Shown one piece after another: positions 12,601 to 22,367 of a stretch of DNA of 64,000 nucleotides; positions within the stretch are counted from its first letter, which is position 1, and each line of letters begins with the position of its first letter. This DNA comes from Lepisosteus oculatus (taxonomy: Eukaryota > Chordata > Actinopteri > Semionotiformes > Lepisosteidae). The stretch covers positions 40,800,979 to 40,864,978 of the forward strand of contig NC_090704.1 of NCBI RefSeq assembly GCF_040954835.1, in the 5' to 3' direction. A program made the translations under genes and the position numbers. The notes under the pieces were generated by a model. The model saw only the letters and a list, made by a program, of their open reading frames with translations, made no database searches and had not been told where the DNA came from.

Positions 12601-14717
12601 GTGCTTCCAGCCGGCACACGAGGTGGTATGTTGGTCTTCACAGTCTCCCGTGTAGCTTTTTCAAAGGGTGCAGAGTCAGACATCTTTCTGGTTTTCTGAA
12701 CCTGTGCAGGACTGCCTGGGCAAGGCTCCTGAGAAGCCGTGTTGGTGTTTACAGGTTGAGTAGATCTGCCTGCTTCCTGTACCAAAGCAGCAGTGTCATC
12801 CATTGCACCAGACTCATCCTCGCTGTCAGAGGGCACTGCTTCCTCTTCGACTGCTGAGGTGGGCTTGTCAGCCAAGGAGATGTCAGAAAGCTCCGTCGCC
12901 ATTTCCTCAGACTCCAGAGAGGAAGACTGTTTGCTTTTCTTCCTTTTATCCTTCTTTTTTTTCCTCTGTGTGAAGAAAATATTATTAAAAAATTACACTT
13001 GTATTAACAAGGGCTAAAAGCTCACAATTATCTTTACCCCAGTACAATCAGGGTTTACATGACCATGCACACTGTGCAAAAGAACAAACAGTGAAAAAAG
13101 AACAAATAGTCTGCTTGGACTATTAAAACCCAAGAGGTGCAACTTAAAAACAGTCAGTTATTACTTACAATCCTGTGCTAAACATATGGGAAAATTTGCG
13201 AAGATTGCTAAAATCAAAGGTTAAAGAATACATTTTCCTTTCAAAAGAAATACAGTATATACTGTATACACGTCTCCCAGGTAATAACTGCACCTTCTTC
13301 TTTGGGCAGTCCTCATCCTCACTGTGCCGTTTCTGCTCGTTGTGCTGCATCGTTGTGCTTTCCACAGATGATGGCTCACTGTCTGTCCTCTGCTCATCTC
13401 CTCTTTTCAATTGATCTTCCAGTACTGGGGGCGTCTTGCCTGTAATCAATAACACACCAGGCCTCAATTTGCGTCACTTGTCGACTCAGCTCTCTACCAC
13501 CTGGATGCTGACTTTTTTCAGGTTTTCACTCACATCATAAATACAACTGTCCTTTCAGATTCAGAGAAGTTTAGCACCGGCAGCAGGAAAGTTACTACAT
13601 GCACTTCTCTACCTACCCACCTTGGAGAACTGCAGCATTTTCCCAAATACACCTCCTTTATTACTAGAACCCCATATACAACAAGTAACATATGTCTAAA
13701 CACAAAAAAACAATACACATATACAGTATGTGGACAACCAAGTATACTTTGGGAATTGCTATACATTATATCTGCCATAACTAATTTACTTTAGCAACAT
13801 GGGAGAAGCATGAGGCTCAATTTTTACTACAGCAGTGTTCCACCTGGGATCTGAACCCATAACCTTTCAGACTCCAGAGCCCTAACTACCACGCCATCGG
13901 GACTGTAAGGAAAACACTGTCAACAAGAGGGTAAATGGTTCACAATGCATTTGATGTCTACAAAATAGACAATTTGCGGATGTTTCAATTATTTTCAGTT
14001 CAAAATCCCATTGTATAATTCTCTAAATTACTATACTGTATGTACTGTAAATTATATAATGTATTAACTCATAAGAATAAAGTTATTAAATATTTAAAAA
14101 ATATTATTTTCCACTGAAAAAGTAATTCATATCTACATTTCAGCAGGTATACATTGCTTTAATATCCTGTGTCACTTTTGCAAAACACTCTTTCTAGATG
14201 CAATTTTAGAGGCAAATGAGCCAACACCTCAGCCTCAAGAATAATGATCAACCCTGGGCTCCAGTGTGCTGCCCTTCCATCCTTTAGCAGGTGTTAAATT
14301 GATCAAGTTAGACCCGGACATATCTCAATTAGGTTGTTAAGAAGTAAAGTGAAAGAAAAATGCTGCAGCCCTCCAGGTCTGAGGTCTGAGGTTTGTGCAC
14401 CATTATTTAAGCTATTGAGAGACATGGCTGGAGTATGAAGTTCTAAATTTGAAAACTGCTGCTCAGCTGAAATGCCATAAAACATTATGCTTTAAGAAAC
14501 ACATTGGTACATTATCTCAGATCAGATTCTCGGATCAATATTTTTCAATCCAGAACACTGAAGCCGAAGGTTTTGTAAGAAAGAAAGAGAAAAGAAGTAG
14601 GAAAGCACTGTACTAACCTTGGCTGGGAGCTTGAGATTGTGAAAGTTTCTTCCCGCATTCACTGCAGAATTTAGCATTTTGCTCCGCTGCTACATGTCCA
14701 CAGTCTGAGCACTTCAT
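1..14717 (-). CDS. rnf213: RNF213 (mysterin) E3 ubiquitin ligase, N-terminal part, 19 coding exons
   Basis: Giant E3 ligase with dynein-like AAA+ core, involved in ubiquitylation at lipid droplets and on intracellular pathogens (family knowledge). Coding exons, high to low: 14717-14618, 13439-13294, 12965-11919, 11240-10993, 10528-10361, 10228-10023, 9852-9563, 9169-8910, 7767-7555, 7195-7003, 6358-6303, 5874-5718, 5471-5319, 4279-4181, 3296-3174, 2356-2167, 1745-1572, 1371-1219, 622 to about 6 (a GTAAG on the minus strand occupies 5-1; the exon could instead run on past the edge). All junctions have AG/GT and keep frame, giving about 1,530 codons against about 5,200 in human, so the AAA+ and RING parts lie beyond the left edge. 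Recognition rests on the N-terminal zinc ribbon, the segment LGEHGFLVEG followed by IPYKYVVY, and the helical arm with DPSD-like text near the edge. Human RNF213 also follows SLC26A11 on the same strand. Confidence 0.93.
3385..3612 (+). repeat. fish dispersed repeat, partial
   Basis: Begins CATCCATCCATG and carries the hallmark GACGCCAGTCCATCACAGGG and a CA-rich tail. Lies in an rnf213 intron. Confidence 0.65.
5128..5245 (+). repeat. fish dispersed repeat, 3' fragment
   Basis: Retains AACATGCAAACTCCACACAG and GGAACCCAGGACCCTGCAGT, the 3' part of the family. A tRNA-like box A (AGCTCAATAGGTAGAGC) just upstream near 5013 may be a separate fragment. Confidence 0.5.
6428..6895 (+). mobile_element. 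5S-SINE body and tail, 5' truncated
   Basis: Matches the SINE at 24265 from the GGGGGTGCTCACCCTGTGG segment onward, including TTTCTCGAAAAGAGTAGGGG and the L2-like tail CCTGTAAAGCGCTTTGAGTG. It ends in (ATT)n at about 6868-6895. The 5S head is missing. It lies in an rnf213 intron, sense to the plus strand. Confidence 0.85.
7945..8215 (+). mobile_element. 5S-derived SINE, diverged copy with intact head
   Basis: The head carries TGATCGCATCAGATCTGAGA and AGCTAAGGAAAGCTGGGCAT, close to the 5S rRNA internal promoter (boxes A and C). The body is more diverged than in the other two copies and the L2-like tail is not clear. An (ATA)n tract precedes it at about 7903-7925. Confidence 0.75.
8320..8712 (-). 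repeat. fish dispersed repeat (CATCCATCC type), reverse copy
   Basis: Read on the minus strand it runs CATCCATCCACCCATG, CCAGGCCATCTCAGGGCACA, CCAGTATGTCTTTGGACTGT, GGGAGGAAAACAGAGCAC. This order is shared with the other copies of the family in the window. Confidence 0.75.
10023..10528 (-). CDS. rnf213: rnf213 exons coding a CBM20-like domain
   Basis: Two exons (10528-10361, 10228-10023) encode residues about 514-638. The first has the pattern VYLRAGERIGSWDKD and the second LGEHGFLVEG then IPYKYVVYK. A beta-strand with GxxIGxWD, later a hydrophobic strand, then a YKYVV strand is the layout of family-20 carbohydrate-binding modules. RNF213 has been reported to bind glycogen through such a module. 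The fold call is inference from motif spacing; the assignment to rnf213 is firm. Confidence 0.75.
11530..11810 (+). mobile_element. tRNA-derived SINE
   Basis: Pol III box A-like GGTGGCTCTGTGGCTAAGG and box B-like GGTTCATATC about 45 bases further, as in a tRNA. Then a non-tRNA body (GAACAAGGCCCTTATCCCC, GCTCTGACCCCAAGC) ends at ...CCAATAAAGTGATC. Sits in the intron after the rnf213 repeat-bearing exon. Confidence 0.8.
11919..12965 (-). CDS. rnf213: rnf213 large exon coding a disordered, repeat-bearing region
   Basis: One 1,047-bp exon (349 codons, both ends phase 0) rich in Ser, Glu, Gln, Pro, Ala and Thr and lacking any recognisable fold. It opens with a Lys-rich stretch (RKKKKDKRKKKSK) and then an acidic stretch. 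Four copies of a GSxxxSxEG motif lie as two pairs: 21 codons within each pair, and 84 codons (252 bp) from pair to pair. The 252-bp period is visible in DNA around 12214 and 12466. Vertebrate RNF213 is known to be low-complexity and poorly conserved here. The 275-codon ORF on the opposite strand is a shadow of this composition. Confidence 0.88.
13796..13905 (-). mobile_element. tRNA-like SINE head fragment
   Basis: On the minus strand TGGCGTGGTAGTTAGGGC (box A) is followed by GGTTCAGATCCC (box B) at tRNA spacing. No acceptor-stem pairing was found, so it is a SINE head, not a tRNA gene. Confidence 0.6.
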
Positions 14718-14752
14718 GTTCCAGTTTCAGTACAACAGTCTCGAATCAGAGT
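14618..14752 (-). CDS. rnf213: rnf213 first coding exon: start codon and zinc ribbon
   Basis: The splice acceptor at 14753 follows a pyrimidine-rich tract. The 35 bases to 14718 are 5' UTR, and the ATG is at 14717-14715. The 33 codons encode MKCSDCGHVA then AKFCSECGKK, two CxxC knuckles of a zinc ribbon like the one that opens vertebrate RNF213. The exon ends in phase 1 at 14618 before GTTAGT. No longer in-frame start is visible in the exon. Confidence 0.9.
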
Positions 14753-17571
14753 CTGGGAGGAAAAGGAAGGGATCTTCTAGCTGCAGTTTTGTTTAAAGAA
14801 AAAGGCTGACTCATAAAGTCATATGTCTCACTGCAAATTCTTTCACTTTCTATTCTCCTTTTACAGGATGTTGCCAAGAAAAAGCTGCTAACTGTACTTG
14901 CAAGAGGGATAATTAATGATTGACGATGAAACGCACATTTTCCTGCTGCTTGACTTAAGTCACATGGAGCAATTGACTTCCTAGAGAATCACTTAAACTA
15001 GAAAGGCACTGACTACAATTAATGCTGCTTTATTTTAAATGAAACTTATTACTTGATTTACCCATATTTGTACTTTAGTTTAAATTAGCATGGAAAATAA
15101 AAATGATAAAAATCAAATAATGCTTTGCAATAACTATGTAGCACTTATCTGCAAAGACAGCGAGACATTATCTTGCATATGTTATTTTTTATACATTTAT
15201 CCAACATCAGAAAGCCACTGGAATACAGGAACACATTCTGGACTGGATGTCAGACAATTGCAAGACACACACTGAGATGTCAATTTATCCAATACTGTAT
15301 GTCTTTGGAAGGTGGGAGGAATAAAACACAGGGAAACATGGGAAGAGCAGTAAAATACAAACGAAAGCTGTCCCTGTTCAGGAGTCGTCAATCTCCAAAT
15401 TTGGAAAGGAGAAGCATAAACTTTCAGCTGCTGGGCCTTCTTCAGGGGTCAGAAGGCTCAGCAAAACTGTTTCTTTGAGCTTGGAATTAACCTTTATTTC
15501 CTTCTTGGAAATAAAGCCAACGCACAGCGACGCAACACTCCATTCAAAAGCATTCAAATCTGCTTGTTGTGAATTAAAATTTACAAAACGCAAAGCATTC
15601 CAGGTTTAATAACTCAAAATTATAATAATCACAGCATAACTCAATGAAACCAGCTCATTCCCCCGAAGGAACAATAGGAAGATATGGTTTATGGCTTGTA
15701 ATAAACACTTAAGACACAGATTTATCTCACCCATAGAGTGAGAGAAACTCACTTTTATCAAAATTATTCAAATGATGAATGGACCTTTTTCCATCCATCC
15801 ATTTTCCAAACCGCTTTATCTAATACAGTGTGCTGGAGCCTATCCCAGAAACCACTGGGCACAAGGAGCATTGCAGGGCACACAAAGACAAAAAGAGACA
15901 TACAGTCCCCACACTCACCCCAGGGCCAGCTTTCCCAGAATCCCATTAACCTAACAGTGTGAATGTGTTAGAGCCGTGGGAGTAAACCAGAGCACTCATC
16001 CAAAGCCCACGTACTGTACAAACCACGCGCGTATACTGTTACACGTCAGGTATGGACTCGAACCCAGGGTCCTGGCACTGTGACACAGCAATGCTTACAC
16101 CACCACTTTTCTGTAATTAGAATGTGCAAAGTGTACTGTTTATACAAAGAGCTCTGTCATTTCCTCTTTTTATTCAACTAATTCTGAACCATGGTTTTAA
16201 AAAAAAATTAATACTACTACCTAGTCCAGGATTTCCGAATCCTGGTCCTGGAGATTTTAGTTCAGTTGGTTTTAGTTCCGGCCGGCTCTCAGATATACAA
16301 TTGAACCCCTAACTGACTTAACAGCAGGATTAACGGGAACTGACAGTTTTCAGCTCTTAAACACGTGGGATGTTGCCCTCTTTTAACCACCGCATTTCAT
16401 GAGTAAAATAAAAACCCGAACTTCTGAAGAGATAAAACTATTGCGAATATTCCAATCAAGCAACGTATTCGTTCAATTACGGTTTCAATTAAGTAATTAA
16501 TATTGTCTATAACGAAAACCAGCAGATGTTTCAGAATCCTCGGCCAGGACCTGGAACTCCTGACCTGTTAACCTCTTCCTCTAATTCATGGTCGCGGGGG
16601 AAGCCGGAGTCTATCTTGGTAGGCAACGAGGGCCAGGTGGAGTACGCAATGTATAGGGTACCAGCCTTGACGACTACTAAATATTATTTTAAAATCCATT
16701 TAGGAACCGTGATAGATACTTCTTAACATATGTGTACTTAAATTTGTTACACATCTCAAGGAATGAAGCTGTATCTTGCTATATACACCTCTGGTTTCAC
16801 TTTAGTTATAGTATTTGCTTTAAGGACGTTGGAGAGTTTTTTCCCTTTAGTTTTCTGAACTAGAACACCTGACATAGTTGAGCTATTTCACGTGTATCCC
16901 GGACCACCCATTCGCGCAGCAGACAACACACTGCCGGGTTGCCATTGTCCAATGGGAAACGATTATTAAAACAGTTGTCCAATCACAATGTAGCAAACCC
17001 CGGATGGCCTGGCGAAGCGTCCGAGTTAACGCAATTCCTTCTCCGCTCAATAAAATGGAGTTCGGTATTGTAATGCACCTCAGAAAAATACCCCTTATTT
17101 AATAATGCGATAACCTAAAAAAAAATAATCGGGCATAAAAGCCACCATTACGTTTCAATCAAAATCTTAATCAAAACAGACCACAAGTCGCATCACTAAG
17201 GCTGGACGCGTGTCAGTAGCCGCTCACTCGTCAAATGCAGTTGAACATTTTAAACTAGTTATGTTGATATAATATAAAGTCCTCCAGTTTTCAGATTAAA
17301 AGCATTCGCCCAAAGCAGAACTGTAGCGGACATTTTGATAGGAACTTAAACATTTTAAAGGCCCTATTCCGTTTCGCATTGATACTAGTAAGAGCTGAAA
17401 TACGGAATAAAATAACAACTATTGTACAACATACAATATATACAAGTTTGTAGAGTAAACTATTCCACAACAATGTCCTATAAATAGCGCACATACACCA
17501 ATGTCTGCAAACGTGATAAAAACGTATACTGCAGCTTTACACTCCGTGATAATTAATCGTTTTATCATTAC
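14753..17571. other. first intron of rnf213, repeat-bearing
   Basis: Inferred intron between the candidate first exon and the start-codon exon. It holds a degenerate dispersed-repeat copy (15190-15345), a MITE fragment near 15425-15465, a fuller dispersed-repeat copy (15794-16112) and two short GGTCCTGGA-type repeat fragments (16221-16300, 16528-16566). No coding signal. Confidence 0.5.
15794..16112 (+). repeat. fish dispersed repeat copy
   Basis: CCATCCATCCATTTTCCAAA start, GGAGCCTATCCCAGAAACCA, GCAGGGCACACAAAGAC, and the end GAACCCAGGGTCCTGGCACT. In the rnf213 first intron. Confidence 0.75.
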
Positions 17572-17640
17572 CTCTGCGAAATAGCTGTTCGTTCTCCGTG
17601 TCTTCTCTGCTACGAAAATCTTACCGCAACCCGTGTGCGG
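17572..17640 (-). other. rnf213: candidate non-coding first exon end of rnf213
   Basis: The next coding-side exon has an acceptor at 14753, so a 5' exon must lie above it. Two good minus-strand donors occur here: TTGCG|GTAAGAT with exon end 17625, and GCAGAG|GTAATG with exon end 17572. Both are just downstream of the ISRE pair at 17655-17702. The TSS is not determined. Confidence 0.45.
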
Positions 17641-17654
17641 TAACTGAAAATAAA

Positions 17655-17702
17655 CTTTCGTTTTCTCTGAACAGGGAGTGCAAAGTTGCAGCTTTCCGTT
17701 TC
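17655..17702 (-). promoter_or_regulatory. paired interferon-stimulated response elements upstream of rnf213
   Basis: On the minus strand, GAAACGGAAAG (17702-17692) and GAAAACGAAAG (17665-17655) both match the IRF/ISRE core GAAANNGAAA exactly. They are 37 bp apart and sit just upstream of the candidate first-exon donors. Mammalian RNF213 is interferon-induced, so these are the likely control sites. No functional data are available from sequence. Confidence 0.6.
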
Positions 17703-20700
17703 TGAACGTCACAACACAGCCTACGCTTCGCCGCACAATTTATTTGCTGTGCGCAGTGTTTTAATGACTAGCCCTTGTGAAAGAGCTGGGGACTTCCGAC
17801 AGATCAAATATATCGGCAGCATGACGAACTTGCTATTGTTGTGCCTTGTTTTTCTCGTTAGTTTATAACCGAGTCTTACAACGAGTAATACAACATCCAC
17901 GGCTCAATAATACAAATCCTCTGCAAAAAATGCCTCAGCTAGGACGATATATATTCTGTGGGCTTCATAAAATCTGCCATATTTCATGATTCCTAAAGTT
18001 GATTTTTTTTTACGTTGCTGCAAAACGGTGTGTCTGGACATGTTAATTTTATACCAGCGTGAGCAAACACTCCTCTCTGTAAATTTAGATGTTTTGAAAC
18101 GCTGTTTGTTGTGGGATAAGCTTTGTATTACTTCAACTTTAAAGGCCGGGGTACCCCAGTCCTGTTCCGGGAGGGGCGGTATGTTAGCAGTTTTGCCGTC
18201 TTAACTGGGGTTATAAAGACCAGAATAAAATAATCGTTGCGTTTATTTAGACCTGTTACCAACGTCTCACTGCTGTTTGGGTGCCGATGCTAGAAAACGC
18301 GCAGATAGCCGTTTCCAGATTCAGGACTAGAACTGGGGACTTCTGCATACTCTATTCCTATTGTATACTGTACTTATTCCTCCTGCAGTGTGGAACACCA
18401 GTGTTCAAGCAGCAGATTAGGATATGCCTTCCACGCTTAAAAAAAGTGAAAATAATACTATAATAACAACCTGCATTGCTGTGGTGGGTTTTCGTCACTT
18501 CGGTGTATAGCGGCAGTTATGTCCTTTCTGAAATAAGACTTTAAACGTTTATTTCGTGCAATGTGCTACCATAGCGGGGATAGACTGTAGCTCTATTTTC
18601 ACTGCACCGCGCCAGGTTTCATAGGGATGCCCATCCCACTGCTATGGCTTGTGTGTGTAGGGTTGTGTTGTTGTTGGGGTTTTTTTTGTGTGGTTAAACT
18701 CCTAAACTATTTTCGTTAGGGGAAAAAGAACAACTGAGCCATAAAGCCTAGAATATGTTTGTGGCTTTTACACACTCGTGGTCTATTGATTGAGAGGTAT
18801 GCAGCCTGCTGCAGCAGCAACCTCCTCAGGCAATATTTGTTGTATTTTGTAATATAGTGCATTCCCACAATCAATTTTCCATCCAGCAGCAGGAGTCAGG
18901 TTTCCTGGGATTTTCCCAGCTCCTCGGGAGGATAAGAATGGGCTTTTCCTATACCATTTCATCATTCACTGTGACTCAGCAGTTTTCCAAGACCCTGGTA
19001 ACTTCATTATTATTCTCATTACAGTGTAATAGCTCTTTCTCTTAGACTTTATCAGAAGGACTCAGATCTGGGAGTCACTCTGAATATTTCTAGATAATCG
19101 ATTACAGATTTGCAAACCTTACAAACATCTCCTATTGTATTTTACATCATAGAAGTGCTTTATCTTTATTTTCCAACTGTGTTCTCGGGCCCTTTTTTAA
19201 TTTTTAAGCCTCAATCATTGTGTCAGGCCGGTCTTGCTAATAAATGCTAATCACTTTTCTTGGTTCTTTGTAATCTCCTCAAGAATAAAGGGAATCAATC
19301 CACAAATCTGTCTAATTGGGCCTGATATATAACAACAAGATAAGGACTTCTTTCAGTGCAAAATATTGAGAAATTCAACAGAGGACCCTGCCCATTTCAG
19401 AAAAATGCATATTTTACGTTCTGGTGGTGTCTTTAACTTATGGGCCCGTCGTAAAAATCCACAAGTAAATGCAGAGATAATGAAGGAGTTCAATAATGCG
19501 GTGCTATGATAGGTGTACACCAAGAGGACCATTTTTTGTGTCCTTTCTTACAGTCACTATTTTTACAGCTCCCAACGGTTGCTGTAATAGAATGGTTTAT
19601 ATACTTAACCACTAGAGGGAACCAATGCTTAAGATTTGAAATAAAGGCTTTAGCTTCAACTTCCCTCTTCACCACACTGCTGAAGTTTTAAAGGAGCTCT
19701 TGAGCTTACAAGCGATCGCCGTTAGAAAACAATCAGTTTGTATTTTATTTGAGAAAGCAGGAAATACTGTAACGTGGGTGGTTTTCTATACGTGTGCAGT
19801 CACTGTTATTACTGTGCAAGTGGGGATTGACCTTTAACCTGGTTAAAATGATCCAGACAAGCAGTTAGTTTAAAGCAAGAACTGTTCGATAATATGAAGT
19901 TCCCTTTTTTTAAATTGCTCTTTGGAATGCAGTGAATTGAATTTTTTAAAGTACTTTTACAAACAAAAAAATGTGTCTTCACTGCGACACCCTCGATGTT
20001 GTAGAGCCCTAGCTTTTTGTTGTACCGGTGTGGAATTCAATAATTAGTACATGAGTTAAAGTGCTGTAAAGATCTAAAAATGGCAAAAGATTTAAGCACT
20101 AAATGTAAGCACACTGCTTTTAATAATGTTTTAAGACTGGACCACAGAACAAAATTACATTTTTGTTAAATAAAAGGCTTTTTTGCTTTAAATGTTTTTA
20201 ATTTATTTCTTTGATGTGTTGGCTTTTATGCCAAAATATTTTACATACATTGCAGTGCCCAAGCCACCCAATGTAGTTTAGCAAAGGTTTTTTAGATTAA
20301 AGTGTTTGAAAGAATTTAAAATGTAAAAATGCTACAATTTCTCACCCAACATATTGCTTTAATGTCAAATATACATTAAATAACTTTAACAACACTAAAG
20401 AAAACATCCAAATTTCAGTTTTCTATTTGTTGGAACCCTTCCAAATTTATTGTCAGTCATAATTTAAATGCTTTGTTAGGCAATACATTCTATAAGAATG
20501 TAAATATTTAACATTCTAGTGTGCTTTAGAAAAATCTCACAAAAAATAATTCCAACAATTAAATTACATCTTGGAATGTACTGAGCTGGTGATCATATTT
20601 AAGAAGATTAGTACAAAAATTATTAACCGTTATTCTTAGAGTTTTGGCCTAGTTAATCTATAAACTACATATCAGTTTGTTTAATCAGTAAGCTAAAATA

Positions 20701-22367
20701 ATAAAATGCCAGCCCTGTAATTATAGACATCTTGCTTTGGATTAGCATGATCATGGTTTTCACAGAACATCTCCAACACTTCAATTATAAACATAAAAGC
20801 AACTCAGCAAGTCAGTTTCCAAAGAAATATTTCTTTAGTAAAAATAAAGTACTACTTAATATTCATTGTAGTGCATCAGGGATTTTTTTGCATATTCATA
20901 AGGTATAATTATCTCGCCAACATGTAACCATGTTTTTTTATAAAAATGTGAATAAAATGCGTGATGTACAGTACATTGCATTCTTTGGGTTCAGACAATC
21001 AAAAACCTTTGGTTTCCACATCCAAAAGGAGAGTCGATCCTCATTACTTGCTTAGAAGATGTTCACTCTGATCAGGTTCTTCAAAGAGATTCTTTTCTGT
21101 TGACATTAAGCAAAGGAAAGTCTGTAATTTAGTTGTAGTTAATGTTGTGTTACTCAGTTAAGAGCAGCACTTTCATACTTGAGTTCTGGCCTCCTAGACC
21201 AGGTCACGACAACTGATGATGTAGTTTGATTACTATTATTAGGGTTTACAGTAAGTCAAGTTCCAAAGATAAAACAGACCCTCTGGCCAAAATGAAATTC
21301 CAATTGCTTTCCAGAACTGTAAAAATACCTGAAAGAAACACCTTTTATGACCAGCAGACACCACAAAAATGTTTGTACTTTATGAATACAAAGTGCATGG
21401 TTCACATAACTGAAATCCAATTTGTGGTAAACTTACTTTTTCTTCATGCAGTCACCTTTGATTTAGTTTTTAGCCTTCTGATTGTTTTTCAGATTTCTTT
21501 GCAGCAAAGCTTTCCCAGTTTTCACTTAATTCAGACTGATAGCTAAAGCCAATTTAGCTCCCTTTTCCCGTTTTTCTGATATGCCGATTTGAAGAAATAA
21601 GAATGAATAAATCCATAAAAAATGGATTGGCCACAGAATGAAAAGAAAATGAAGTGCAGTGAAAGGGGGGTGTGAAAAAGCACCTAGAGGTTTCAAAACC
21701 CATGACTGAAAACAGTCCCCTTCTTAGAATTATTGCCTTGACTTCAGCAGTCATCAGCGCAGGGACATCCAATCTGGGTCCTGAAGTTCCAGTTGGTCTG
21801 CAAGTTTTACTTCCAACTTAAAGTCGATATTTTGCTTGTATAACTTTATTGCTATTTGATCTGCACAGATTAAGATACAGCTGTTTTGTTGGTTTTCACC
21901 ATTGTGTCCAACTATATTAGCTCAATGTGTTATTAAGATACACGTCTTGATACAAGGAAAATAAATTTAGGGAAAGGAATCTCTGCAGAAAACCGGTCAA
22001 GACAGTGGGACAGTAGAGATCTCCAACTCTGTTTCTAGAGAGCCCCAATACCAGCAGAGTATGTCGATCTTAATTAAACCGAATGTTCTAAAGATATTGA
22101 ACAACTTCATTGTGGTTAATTGAACTGGTGATTGATAAATGAAGTCATTTTATGATCATTTATAATCAGCTCAAAATGAAAATACTCTTCAGCCCTCAAG
22201 GACCGGAGTTCTCTCAACTGAACTTAATTAAACCACTTGGTTGATTTACAGTATAGCAGTAGCTGTTTCTAACTGGATTGACCCCACAGTCAACTAGAGA
22301 TCAAGTTGCAGAAATCATGTACCTGTACACGTTATGATTTTGAGACTCTGCAGCATTAATCAAAAGC
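17703..22367. other. spacer between rnf213 promoter and slc26a11 3' end
   Basis: No coding exon was found. 17.7-18.3 kb is relatively CpG-bearing promoter flank. 18.6-21.7 kb is AT-rich unique-looking sequence with only short ORFs. 21.75-22.31 kb holds degenerate repeat copies. The 3' UTR of slc26a11 must lie in the upper part; a minus-strand AATAAA at 21850-21845 is one possible poly(A) signal. Confidence 0.5.
21757..22300. repeat. cluster of degenerate GGTCCTGGA-type repeats
   Basis: Three fragments (about 21757-21830, 22016-22075, 22188-22300) carry variants of the phrase meaning CTCTGGTCCTGGAGGGCC with nearby CAGCTGNTTCT-like and TTAATTAAACC segments. The phrase also appears near 16240, 16540, 59280 and 59910. 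Probably a non-autonomous DNA transposon or SINE; family not identified. Confidence 0.5.

Noticed and set aside
11975-12619. 214-codon ORF in another minus frame
   Set aside because: Alternative frame of the rnf213 exon; repeats the same 252-bp pattern, no independent evidence.
12030-12857. 275-codon ORF on the plus strand
   Set aside because: Lies opposite the rnf213 repeat-bearing exon; Arg/Leu/Ser-rich text is the complement of its Ser/Glu/Gln codons. No splice or start context.
13796-13905. Functional tRNA gene on the minus strand
   Set aside because: Boxes A and B are present but no cloverleaf acceptor stem pairs; it is a SINE head.
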